Of a stretch of DNA of 64,000 bases, positions 38,158 through 46,501 are shown one piece after another (within the stretch, counting starts at the first letter, position 1; every line of letters begins with the position of its first letter). This stretch comes from Pseudomonadota bacterium. Its GTDB lineage: Bacteria; Myxococcota; Myxococcia; Myxococcales; Myxococcaceae. The DNA lies in contig JAFAAN010000016.1 of assembly GCA_023426545.1 (NCBI GenBank), forward strand, positions 62,001 to 126,000, in the 5' to 3' direction. Below the pieces are notes generated by a model, which was not told the origin of the DNA, ran no database searches, and saw only the letters and a list, made by a program, of their open reading frames with translations. A program made the translations under genes and the position numbers.

Positions 38158-41124
38158 CTACATCGCCTCGCAGGAGCGCCGGTAGTGGATGGAGATGCGC
38201 GTCCCCGCGGGCGGCACCACGTCGAACACCACGCTGTTGGTGACGGCGTCGTAGGTCCAGCCAGCGGGGGCCGGCGTGCCGTTCACCGTCACCGTGACGC
38301 TGCCCGGCTCGGGCAGGTCGCTCAGCGGGAAGCGCTCCTGCGCGGAGAAGGCCTTGTCGCCCACCTGTTGGAGCAGCGGCCGGTAGTCCTCCTCGCAGGC
38401 GCTCACCACCTCGCCTCCCGTGCGAGCCGTGGCCTCCGCGTAGCGCGTGCCGGCGCCGCCAGCGGTGGGGCATCCGCCCGCGGGCGCGGCGATGGCGTAG
38501 AACGTCGCACGCTGGGGCTGGTTCTGCCCCTTGAGCTGCTGGGCCCACGCCACGTAGGTGTCCACCGCGTCCGGCGAGTGGTCGTCCTCGTCGCTGACGA
38601 AGAGCACCACCAGCGCGGCCTCCTCCCGCAGGAAGCCGGCGTTTCCGTCGCCGGGCTGCGGCGTGCGCGGGTCGTCCGCGCTGTTCACCAGCGGGCGGGA
38701 CAGCGCGCGGCGCATCGCCTCGAAGCCCTGCTCCACCTCCGCGCACCGGCCCACCTGCACGTTCCGCTGGAGCTGCTGGGCCAGGTTCGGCGTCGCGCTG
38801 GTGAGGATGCGCGGCATGGAGTTGTCCACCGGGAAGAAGCGGCCCGCCTCGCCTCCGTCCGCGCCTCCCGGGCACGCACTGGCCGGGTCCGGCCGCGGCA
38901 CCGGGTGGATGCCCGTGGTCGTTACCGCCACGTGCAGGCTCACGCCCCGGTCCAGCGCCGTCTGCACGAAGGTCGGAATGGCCTCCACCAGGCGGGGATG
39001 CTCCACCGCCATGGAGGCGGTGTTGTCCACCACCAGGAGGACGTCCACCTTGCTGACGTCCTGCTGCACGAAGTCGTCCGTCTTCTCCACGCGGGTCGAC
39101 GACTCACCCACCAATGGAATCATCAGCGGCGCCGGCAGGTCGCTGGAGCCCACGTACAGCGGCGACAGGTTCATGCCCGCCACCCTGCCGAAGTACTCCA
39201 CGCCCACCGTGAAGGCCTCGTTGGGCGGCAGTACGAAAGGGAGGGAGGCCGGCACCGACGTGAGCCCGAACTCCGAGTCCGTGGTCCCCGGCCCAATCCA
39301 CACGTCACTCACCGTCACCGGCGCGGCGCACGCGTTGAGGAAGTTCACCTCCATGGGGTCGGCGGGGCAGTCCGGCCGCGCCACGCCCCAGTCCAGGTAG
39401 CGGCGCGACGCCACCAGGCACACCGCCTGCGTATTCGCCACCAGCGGTACCAAGAGCACGGGGTTGGCCGGCTGCATCTGCTCGATCTGGACGGTGCCGG
39501 TGAAGTGCCCCCCCGCCACGGGCGCCATGAAGGCCACCTGGAAGCTGAACCAGTCCCCCGGGTACATGATGCCGCCATAGAGGTCGCCGCCTGGCAGCGT
39601 GAAGACGCCCCCGCCGTCATCCCGCAGGCGGATGTTCTTCACCGGGCACAGGTCCGAGCCGCGGTTCTCCAGCTTGAGGCCCAGCACCGCGCCCTGCCCG
39701 GGCGGAATGGTGCCGAAGTCCAGCGCCTGCGGCGTGAGCGTGAGCTCGCAGGGCGCGTGCGCCTGCGTGTTGCCGCGGAAGTCCATCTGCACCGTGGCCG
39801 CGGAGAAGGCGTTGGTGGTCATCACCAGCGCGCCCTCGGCCGCGCGCAGCTCCGTGGGCTCGTAGAAGACCTCGAGGTTGACCTCGCCGCCCGGCGGCAG
39901 CGTCACCGGCAGCGCCAACGGCGTGTGGTTGAACTGGGCCGCCCCACCCTGCGGCGGCAGCCACTCCAGCGTGTTGAGGGTGAGCCCGCCCTCGTTGGAC
40001 GCGCCGCAGTTCTTCACGTTGACGATGACACGCACCTTCGCGCCCAGCGGCTGCGTGCCGAAGTCGTAGAACAACGGGGACACGCACAGCTCGGGCGCGC
40101 CGCCGTGGCCGCGCAGCGCCACGGGGGTCGTCGGGTGGCGGCGGCTCTCCACGTGATACAGCGCGGTGTCCCGCGCCACGCCCTGGTGGTCCGGGCTGTA
40201 GCGGAGGGTGAAGACGCGCACCTCGCCCGGCTGCAGGATGAGGGGGAAGCCCTCGTTGAACTGGGTGAAGGAGGCATCGCGGCCTTCCAGCGTCAGGTGC
40301 GTCACCGCCACGGGCTCGGTGCTGATGTTGCGGATGCGGGACTCGCGCACCGCGAGCCGGTCCACCGGCACAGAGCCGAAGTCCAGCACCTCCGGCTCCG
40401 CCACCACCGCGCGCTCCAGCGCCTCGGCGGCCACCTGCACCGTCACGTCCGCGCAGCCGCGGCACGGCGACACCGCCAGCGCCACCTGCTTGCGCCCCAC
40501 CCGCACCGGGCTGAACGTCACGATGAGCTCGCGGCGCTCACCGGGCGCCAGCGACACTGGCTCCACGCCGAACTCGTCCCGGTCCGCGCCCACCAGCCGC
40601 GGAGACACCTCCACGGGCAGCTCCGTGGGGTTCTCCAGCAGCAGCGGCAGCGTCTTCGTGGCGTCCGCCTCGATGCGGCCGAAGTCCAGCCGCCGCGGCG
40701 ACACCCGGGCCCAGGCGTCCACGCCCTGCCCCGTCAGGGGAATGCGCAAGAGGGGCTCGATGCGCGTGTCCGAGCGCACCACCAGCACCGCGGGCTGTAC
40801 GCCCTCCGAGGGCGGCGCGAAGCGCACGCGCAGCGAGCACCCGCTCCCCGGCTGGAGGCTGTGTGGCCCCTCGTGCGTGAACTCGGCGCGGTAGGCACCC
40901 TCCGGCCCCTCCACCCACGCCTCGCTCACGTCGATGCGGGCACGGCCTACGTTGCGCAGCGCAATCTCCGACTCGCGCGCATCGAAGACGGCCACCTTCT
41001 GGAAGTCGACGCCGCCGGGCGTCGCCGTCAGCCGCCCATCCGCGAGTGTCGACCGTTCGCGATCCGCACAACCGGCAAGCAACCCCACCACCGTGAGGGC
41101 AAGCCAGCCCCACCGCCCCGTCAT
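38158..41124 (-). CDS. Large lipoprotein with repeated choice-of-anchor-D (ASPM/SPD-2/Hydin-like) beta domains and a VWA-like domain
   Basis: 988 residues. The ATG at 41124 has GGAG ahead and begins a lipoprotein signal (LLAGC, Cys19). Residues about 25-640 consist of six or so Ig-like repeats with the hallmark LDFGxIxxGQ and LRNxG motifs (RRLDFGRIEADATKTLPLLLENP; VLDFGSVPVDRLAVRESRIRN; ALDFGTIPPGQGAVLGLKLENRGS), the choice-of-anchor-D / ASPM-SPD-2-Hydin type. From about 695 a VWA-like region follows (VDVLLVVDNTASMAVEHPRLVEAIPTF; VVLFVSDEDDHSP) with a recognisable D-x-T-x-S metal-site motif. It would be a surface-anchored binding protein. Such large lipoproteins are common in myxobacteria; the ligand is unknown. 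Confidence 0.87.
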   Translation of the reverse strand: MTGRWGWLALTVVGLLAGCADRERSTLADGRLTATPGGVDFQKVAVFDARESEIALRNVGRARIDVSEAWVEGPEGAYRAEFTHEGPHSLQPGSGCSLRVRFAPPSEGVQPAVLVVRSDTRIEPLLRIPLTGQGVDAWARVSPRRLDFGRIEADATKTLPLLLENPTELPVEVSPRLVGADRDEFGVEPVSLAPGERRELIVTFSPVRVGRKQVALAVSPCRGCADVTVQVAAEALERAVVAEPEVLDFGSVPVDRLAVRESRIRNISTEPVAVTHLTLEGRDASFTQFNEGFPLILQPGEVRVFTLRYSPDHQGVARDTALYHVESRRHPTTPVALRGHGGAPELCVSPLFYDFGTQPLGAKVRVIVNVKNCGASNEGGLTLNTLEWLPPQGGAAQFNHTPLALPVTLPPGGEVNLEVFYEPTELRAAEGALVMTTNAFSAATVQMDFRGNTQAHAPCELTLTPQALDFGTIPPGQGAVLGLKLENRGSDLCPVKNIRLRDDGGGVFTLPGGDLYGGIMYPGDWFSFQVAFMAPVAGGHFTGTVQIEQMQPANPVLLVPLVANTQAVCLVASRRYLDWGVARPDCPADPMEVNFLNACAAPVTVSDVWIGPGTTDSEFGLTSVPASLPFVLPPNEAFTVGVEYFGRVAGMNLSPLYVGSSDLPAPLMIPLVGESSTRVEKTDDFVQQDVSKVDVLLVVDNTASMAVEHPRLVEAIPTFVQTALDRGVSLHVAVTTTGIHPVPRPDPASACPGGADGGEAGRFFPVDNSMPRILTSATPNLAQQLQRNVQVGRCAEVEQGFEAMRRALSRPLVNSADDPRTPQPGDGNAGFLREEAALVVLFVSDEDDHSPDAVDTYVAWAQQLKGQNQPQRATFYAIAAPAGGCPTAGGAGTRYAEATARTGGEVVSACEEDYRPLLQQVGDKAFSAQERFPLSDLPEPGSVTVTVNGTPAPAGWTYDAVTNSVVFDVVPPAGTRISIHYRRSCEAM

Positions 41125-41238
41125 GGTCCACTCCTTCCCCACGACCCTCGACCTTGGCCGCCGCGCGCCCGACAAGGGGGCGGCGGAACTAACGGTAGCG
41201 AAGCTAGGCAGCCCCCCGAGGGTGGGCAACCAGTCACC

Positions 41239-41254
41239 CGCGGGTAAGCCCGCG
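41239..41254. terminator. Hairpin after pssA
   Basis: CGCGGG and CCCGCG form a 6-bp stem with a TAAG loop, 25 bases beyond the pssA stop (41280). Weak on its own. Confidence 0.35.
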
Positions 41255-41279
41255 TGCTGGGAGTAGACGCTGTCCGGTA

Positions 41280-41924
41280 TCAGATTTTCGGGATGCGCAA
41301 TGTCTTGCTGATCATCGCGCTACCGCTGGCCACGTACATCAGCACCAGCGGGTGCAGCGACAGCGGCCCCAGGCGCCACACCCCGCCCCAGAGGTCCGGG
41401 CCGATGCGCCCCGCCCACGTGGCCGCGGCCAGCACCATCACCAGCGCCACGCTGGTGGGGATGGGCGTCCCCTCGAAGTACTTCACCTTCCCCGTCTCGT
41501 CCGACATGTCCCCGGAGGTGACGTTGAAGCGCGCCAGCCGGCTGATGCCACACGCCACGAAGTAGAGCAGCGCCGCCACGTCCAGGGAGCCGCGCATGCC
41601 CACCGCGAAGGCCAGCGCCGCTGGCGCCATGCCGAAGGAGATGACGTCCGCCAGCGAGTCCAGGTCCGCGCCCAGGGGCGACTTCTTGAAGCGCCAGCGC
41701 GCGATGCGCCCGTCCATGACGTCCATCATCAACGCCACCGGCATCAGCCCGAACGCCACCCACAGCCAGACCACCTCCCCTGAAGCCAGGTATTGCATGG
41801 CGGCCAGGATGGCACCGGCCCCCGCGAAGCCGTTGCCCAGCGTCACGAAGTCGGCGAGCACGAACGTGCGAATCATCGAGAAGTGGCGGCGCGGACGGCG
41901 CGCGCGAGGCAGCTCGGTCGACAT
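41280..41924 (-). CDS. pssA: CDP-diacylglycerol-serine O-phosphatidyltransferase (phosphatidylserine synthase)
   Basis: 214 residues with about six membrane helices. It belongs to the CDP-alcohol phosphatidyltransferase family and makes phosphatidylserine, the precursor of phosphatidylethanolamine, at the inner membrane. The catalytic motif D-x2-DG-x2-AR-x8-G-x3-D-x3-D is complete: DVMDGRIARWRFKKSPLGADLDSLAD. The first helix (FVLADFVTLGNGFAGAGAIL) and length match the PssA rather than the PgsA branch. It is monocistronic as far as visible and divergent from the acylase gene, with their start sites about 145 bases apart. Confidence 0.92.
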   Translation of the reverse strand: MSTELPRARRPRRHFSMIRTFVLADFVTLGNGFAGAGAILAAMQYLASGEVVWLWVAFGLMPVALMMDVMDGRIARWRFKKSPLGADLDSLADVISFGMAPAALAFAVGMRGSLDVAALLYFVACGISRLARFNVTSGDMSDETGKVKYFEGTPIPTSVALVMVLAAATWAGRIGPDLWGGVWRLGPLSLHPLVLMYVASGSAMISKTLRIPKI

Positions 41925-42069
41925 ATGCGCGTTGTCCTACCACACCCCTCGTGCACCGCTGGAAGCACGTTCTTGGCTCAGTGCGTTGTGCACGGCGATG
42001 TGAGGAATCATCGCGTTCCAGAAAGCTTTTGACGGTGTGATCAACCCCTCCCTACGCTCCCGCCCTGTC

Positions 42070-44583
42070 ATGCGCACGAATATTGCTCCGCCCCTCCGGC
42101 GCGGTGTGTTCCGGCAACTTCGGAACACCCGCTGGCAGTTCACCCTCGCCGCGAGCATGAGCCTGCTGCTCACGTCCGCCTGTGGAGACGACAAGAAGAA
42201 CGACGACACGCTCGAGCCCCCTCCCCCCACGTACGAAGTCACCATCCGCCGCACCGCGCACGGCGTGCCGCACATCACCGGCAAGGATCTGGGCAGCGTG
42301 GCGTATGGCAACGGCTTCGCCTTCGCCCAGGACCACATCTGCATCCTCGCGGATCAGATTCTCAAGGTGCGCGGCGAGCGCGCCCGCTACCTGGGCCCGG
42401 GGCGCGGCAACACCTGCGTGGGCAGTGACTTCGCCTACCGCGCGCTGGGCCTCCACGAGCGCGCCGTCGCGCAGATCGGCCAGCAGCCCGCCAGCCTCCA
42501 GGCCATGCTCAAGGGCTACGCCGCGGGCTTCAACCGCTACCTGGAGGAGACGCCCAAGGCGCAGCTCCCCGCACCCTGCACCGGCGCCGAGTGGGTGAAG
42601 CCCATCTCCGACGTGGACCTGCTCGCCTACGCCTTCAGCGTGTCGCTGACGGGCAGCAGCTACCAGCTCATCGACGCCATCGCCGTGGCGACGCCTCCTG
42701 GCGACACCTCGGGCACCGCCGGCGTGCCCGACCGCGAGCACGTCAAGCTCGAGCGGCCCGACCTGAGCCAGGTGGGCAGCAACGGCTGGGCCATTGGCCG
42801 GGACCGGTCCGCCTCCGGCCACGGCATGGTGGTGGCGAACCCGCACTTCCCCTGGGAGGGCGAGCTGAAGCTATGGGAGAGCCACCTCACCGTCCCCGGC
42901 GAGCTGGACGTGTACGGCGTGGGCCTGCTCGGCGTGCCCGCGGTGCTCATCGGCTTCAACAACGACGTGGCCTGGACCCATACCTTCTCGTCCGGCCAGC
43001 GCATGACGCTGTACGGGCTCCGGCTGGTGCCGGGCAAGCCGACCACGTACCAGTACGACGGCGCCGAGCGGGACATGACCTGGAAGGACATCGGCATCCA
43101 GGTGCGGCAGGAGGACGGCTCGCTCGTCGACCTCAGCCGGCGCATGTACTTCAGCCACTACGGCCCCATCATCGCCATCCCCAACACCGCGGAGTGGACC
43201 GAGCAGTCGGTGCTCACGTACCGGGACGCCAACCTGGAGAACAACACCCTGCTGGCGCAGTTCCTGGGCATGAACCAGGCCCGCAGCCTCGATGAGTTCA
43301 AGGCCGTCTACGCGCGCGAGCAGGGCATCCCCTGGGTCAACACCATGGCCACGGATCGCGCGGGCAACACCTGGTACGCGGATGCCGCGCCCACGCCCAA
43401 CCTGACGCGGGTGGCGCAGCTCACCTGGGACGCCGCCCGGCAGGGCGCCGACCCGGCCACCACGCTCCTGTGGCAGCAGATGGGCCTGGTGCTGCTCGAC
43501 GGCAGCAACAAGGAGAACGAGTGGCAGGACGAGGAAGGCGCCCGCAGCCCGGGCCTGGTGCCCTTCAGCAAGGTGCCCCAGATGGACCGCACCGACTTCG
43601 TCTTCAACGCCAACGACAGCTACTGGCTGACCAACCCGGCCGCGCCGCTCACGGGCTTCTCGCCCATGCACGGCCTGGAGAACGTGCCCCAGATGCCGCG
43701 CACGCGCCTCAACGCGGTGATGCTCACCGAGAAGCGCGAAGGCGGCGCCTCGGGCGCGGACGGCCTCTTCACCCGCGAGGAGCTGCAGGACGCCATCCTC
43801 AACAACCGGGGAATCATGGCCGAGCTGCTCCTCGACGACGTGGTGGACCGCTGCACCGGCCAGACGGCGGTGCCCTACCAGGACGGCACCGTGGACATCA
43901 GCCAGGCCTGCACGCTGCTTGCCCAGTGGGACCGCCGCTTCGACAGGGACAGCGTGGGCGCCATCATCTGGCGTGAGTTCACGGGCTCGTACACCATGGG
44001 TCAGCTCCAATCGAGCCCGGCGCTGTACGCCCACCCCTTCGACCCGGCCGACCCCATCGCCACGCCCCACACGCTGGCCCCCGCGCCGACCGAGGGCGCG
44101 GACCCGGTGCTGACCAACCTGGCTCGGGCCGTGAGCATGCTGACGGCCGCGGGGCTGGACCTGGACCTCCCGCTGGGCGAGGCGCAGTTCACCCCCCGCG
44201 TGTCGGGTGAGCGCATCCCCCTCCACGGCGGCGGCAACTACGACGGCGCGGCCAACATCGTCAGCTTCGGCACGCTCAAGTCCACCACGCCCGAGGCCGA
44301 GTACAACAGCGCCAGCCGCAACGTCATCAACGCGCGCACCGGCCTGAGCCAGGGCGGCTACGTCATCAACAACGGCAGCAGCTTCATCATGGCCATGGAG
44401 TTCACGCCCGCCGGAGTGCAGGCCAGCGCCGTGCTGACCTACAGCCAGTCCAGCAACCCGGCCTCTCCGCACTACGCGGACCAGACGCGGCTGTTCTCGC
44501 AGAAGCAGTGGCGGCCCATCCTCTTCTCCGCCGAGGAGGTTGCCGCCGCGCCGGCCGAGCAGCTCACGCTCACCGGCAACTGA
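42070..44583 (+). CDS. Penicillin-acylase-family lipoprotein (Ntn hydrolase)
   Basis: 837 residues. It hydrolyses an amide bond of an N-acyl compound (penicillin G, acyl-homoserine lactone, aculeacin-type lipopeptides). The exact substrate is not readable. The ATG at 42070 is favoured; a GTG at 42037 is possible. The signal ends at SLLLTSAC (Cys38). The N-terminal alpha chain (about 55-235) contains VTIRRTAHGVPHITGKDLGSVAYGNGFAFAQDHICILADQI. The nucleophile is Ser237 in GSNGWAIG; autocleavage before it would yield the beta chain. Later motifs NPHFPWEG, HTFSSGQRMTL and NDSYWLTNPAAPL... fit the family. A large hairpin follows the stop. Confidence 0.9.
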   Translation: MRTNIAPPLRRGVFRQLRNTRWQFTLAASMSLLLTSACGDDKKNDDTLEPPPPTYEVTIRRTAHGVPHITGKDLGSVAYGNGFAFAQDHICILADQILKVRGERARYLGPGRGNTCVGSDFAYRALGLHERAVAQIGQQPASLQAMLKGYAAGFNRYLEETPKAQLPAPCTGAEWVKPISDVDLLAYAFSVSLTGSSYQLIDAIAVATPPGDTSGTAGVPDREHVKLERPDLSQVGSNGWAIGRDRSASGHGMVVANPHFPWEGELKLWESHLTVPGELDVYGVGLLGVPAVLIGFNNDVAWTHTFSSGQRMTLYGLRLVPGKPTTYQYDGAERDMTWKDIGIQVRQEDGSLVDLSRRMYFSHYGPIIAIPNTAEWTEQSVLTYRDANLENNTLLAQFLGMNQARSLDEFKAVYAREQGIPWVNTMATDRAGNTWYADAAPTPNLTRVAQLTWDAARQGADPATTLLWQQMGLVLLDGSNKENEWQDEEGARSPGLVPFSKVPQMDRTDFVFNANDSYWLTNPAAPLTGFSPMHGLENVPQMPRTRLNAVMLTEKREGGASGADGLFTREELQDAILNNRGIMAELLLDDVVDRCTGQTAVPYQDGTVDISQACTLLAQWDRRFDRDSVGAIIWREFTGSYTMGQLQSSPALYAHPFDPADPIATPHTLAPAPTEGADPVLTNLARAVSMLTAAGLDLDLPLGEAQFTPRVSGERIPLHGGGNYDGAANIVSFGTLKSTTPEAEYNSASRNVINARTGLSQGGYVINNGSSFIMAMEFTPAGVQASAVLTYSQSSNPASPHYADQTRLFSQKQWRPILFSAEEVAAAPAEQLTLTGN

Positions 44584-44592
44584 GTGAGTTCC

Positions 44593-44620
44593 TCCGGCCC
44601 CCGATTCGTCGGGGGCCGGA
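44593..44620. terminator. UUCG-tetraloop hairpin after the acylase gene
   Basis: TCCGGCCCCCGA and TCGGGGGCCGGA form a perfect 12-bp stem capped by the very stable TTCG tetraloop, 9 bases beyond the acylase stop. A C-run rather than a T-run follows, so termination may be Rho-aided. Confidence 0.75.
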
Positions 44621-44757
44621 CCCCCCCCAGCCCCGCGGGGCATTGTTCCGCGAGCGATGTCCGCCCCGCGGTCCGATTCCTTCCGCGGCTGCAACGCGCG
44701 CCAATGGGCGCGCAGACCGTCAGGCACCGTCGTTCGTTCCTGACGAAGGGGGACATC

Positions 44758-45204
44758 ATGACAACATCCGTCTACAAGACCGCCGTCATCGGCAGAGTGT
44801 TCTTCCTCCGCTGGGAAGCACCGCCCAGCCAGGAGGAAATCCACGCCGTCTTCCAGCAGATGAAGGGCACGCACGCACAGCTTCAGCACCCGCTGGTCCT
44901 CGTCGCCAGCCTCTCGCCGAAATCAGCCGTGCCGAACTCCGAGCAGCGCCGCAACCTGTCCAACTTCCACGCGGACGCGCGCCCCCTGTTCACGGAGATT
45001 CACGCCATCGTCGAGGGCAATGACCTGCAGTACAACCTCCAGCGCGTCATCATCTCCGGCATCAACCTGGTGACGCGGACCTTCGACGAGGCCTTCCATC
45101 GCGTCCACAAGCACGCCGACCTGGTCGCGCCCTTCCTCGGCAAGAGCCTGGGGGTGGACGGCGTGAAGGTCATCGAGGAAGCCCGGGCGCGCGGCGTGGT
45201 GTGA
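44758..45204 (+). CDS. Small protein of unknown function
   Basis: 148 residues starting at the ATG at 44758 (GGGGGAC ahead). The chain has an alternating strand-helix pattern (VYKTAVIGRVFFLRWEAPPSQEEIHAVFQQMKGTHAQLQHPLVLVASL; LFTEIHAIVEGNDLQYNLQRVIISGINLVTRTFDEAFHRVHKHADLVAPFLGKSLGVDGVKVIEEARARGVV) somewhat like small STAS/SEC14-type alpha/beta proteins, but I do not recognise the family. Its last 35 bases overlap the end of a convergent ThiF-type gene. An acylase gene lies upstream with a terminator between them. Confidence 0.7.
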   Translation: MTTSVYKTAVIGRVFFLRWEAPPSQEEIHAVFQQMKGTHAQLQHPLVLVASLSPKSAVPNSEQRRNLSNFHADARPLFTEIHAIVEGNDLQYNLQRVIISGINLVTRTFDEAFHRVHKHADLVAPFLGKSLGVDGVKVIEEARARGVV

Positions 45205-46009
45205 GCGGGACGCGGTCGGGCCGCTCCTCGGCGCGCCCCCGCACGAAGCAGTGGTCGAAGAAGTCCACGTACAGGTACTCCGGCCACGACACCATGGACC
45301 GGGGCCCGTGCATCACCGCGCGCACCAGCTCCGTCGCCATCATCCCCGCGGCGCTCGTGGCGCCCACGACGCAGGTGGGCGCATGGCCGTGGCCCTGGTA
45401 GCACGCGTCCATGTACTCACGGAGCATGTAGCTGCCCAGGTGGGGAACGATGGCCGGCAGGTCGATGCGGCCATCCGGGAGGATGTAGAGGTCCTCGTAC
45501 AGCGGCGCGTCCGGCTGGAAGACGTGCAGCGCCGCGCCGAAGCCCAGCATCAACCCCGTCATCACCGGCACGCCGCGCCGGCGGCACGCGCGGTGGAGCA
45601 CCTCCTTTTCGCGCGCGCCCGCGATGTCGATGACCTCCACCACGTAGTCCACCGGGGCCCCGCCGTGCCCGCCGTCGAGCACGTCCTCGACGTTGGCGGC
45701 GGTGATGCCCTCCAGCACCTGCCGCAGCCGCATCCCCGGGTGGATGTCCCGGCACATCCGCCCCACCACCTCCACCTTGGCGTGGCCCAGCGTGCTCTCG
45801 AAGCAGCCCACCTGGCGGTTCATGTTGTGGCGCTCGTAGACATCGAAGTCCGCCAGCGTCACGCCCCCGAAGCCCAGCCGCGCGAGGTCCACCGCGCACT
45901 GACCTCCCGCCCCGCCCACGCCGGCCACCAGCACGTGCGTGCGTGACAGCGTGTCCAACGTCGCCTCGTCCACCACGCCCAGATTGCGCTGGAATCGCTG
46001 CTCGACCAT
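45170..46009 (-). CDS. ThiF/MoeB/HesA-type E1-like adenylyltransferase
   Basis: 279 residues from the ATG at 46009 (VEQRFQRNLGVVDEATLDTL), the usual N-terminus of this family; the frame stays open another 28 codons. The nucleotide-binding Rossmann motif VLVAGVGGAGGQCAVDLARLGFGGVTLADFDVYERHNMNRQVG contains GxGGxG and the D-x2-N-x2-R/Q loop of E1 enzymes, which adenylate a C-terminal Gly-Gly or similar carboxylate. No CxxC zinc pair and no fused sulfurtransferase domain are seen. Partner sulfur carrier and pathway are unknown. It sits alone between an orphan gene (35-base overlap of ends) and a 0.5-kb intergenic region. Confidence 0.82.
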   Translation of the reverse strand: MVEQRFQRNLGVVDEATLDTLSRTHVLVAGVGGAGGQCAVDLARLGFGGVTLADFDVYERHNMNRQVGCFESTLGHAKVEVVGRMCRDIHPGMRLRQVLEGITAANVEDVLDGGHGGAPVDYVVEVIDIAGAREKEVLHRACRRRGVPVMTGLMLGFGAALHVFQPDAPLYEDLYILPDGRIDLPAIVPHLGSYMLREYMDACYQGHGHAPTCVVGATSAAGMMATELVRAVMHGPRSMVSWPEYLYVDFFDHCFVRGRAEERPDRVPLTPRRAPGLPR

Positions 46010-46501
46010 GGGCCGTCCCGCGTTGGAGCCAGACACCCATCTGCGCCCCACCCAGGAGGGTAGCGAGAGCCCCATGGGGCGTGTGTTCATCACCCCGCCC
46101 CGCCAAACCTGGTGTCGTCCGGACCCGGGCAGTCCGCTGCCATTGAAGTACTATTCTGCTCTTGCTCGTTCTGCGTGCTTGTGGTCATTTGCACGCAATC
46201 ATCGCCACTCCCTTTGAATCAATCCCCTGACGGTTTCCTCGGAACGGAGAGGACGCCGCACCGGTGACGCGCGGGCTTCACCCATGAAGCACTCGTGGAA
46301 GTGAGCCACCCGACAGGGGATGTCAGAGGTTCGATCCAGAGTGGCCGTCACCCATGAAGTCCCCTCCTGGATGACACTCCAGGAGTTACAGGGGTTTAGT
46401 GATTGGCGTGGAATCTGCTCGGGGGGCGACACGTCTGAGGGAATCCATGGGCCGGCCGTCACTCGACTCCCTCGTCCCCCTTCAGCCGATCCGAGGTCTG
46501 T
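46010..46501. other. 0.5-kb gene-free region before a secreted hydrolase gene
   Basis: No gene. It contains an AT-richer patch (46140-46200), a 12-base direct repeat TCACCCATGAAG at 46278-46289 and 46348-46359, and an 8-bp inverted repeat. It holds the promoters of the divergent ThiF and hydrolase genes. Confidence 0.5.
46364..46385. promoter_or_regulatory. Inverted repeat in the ThiF/hydrolase intergenic region
   Basis: CTCCTGGA and TCCAGGAG form an 8-bp perfect dyad around a 6-base spacer. It could be an operator or a hairpin in the 5' leader of the hydrolase mRNA. Confidence 0.4.

Noticed and set aside
37657..41247. 1196-codon plus-strand frame
   Set aside because: Antisense shadow of the choice-of-anchor-D lipoprotein, which has a signal peptide, ribosome-binding site and repeated domain motifs.
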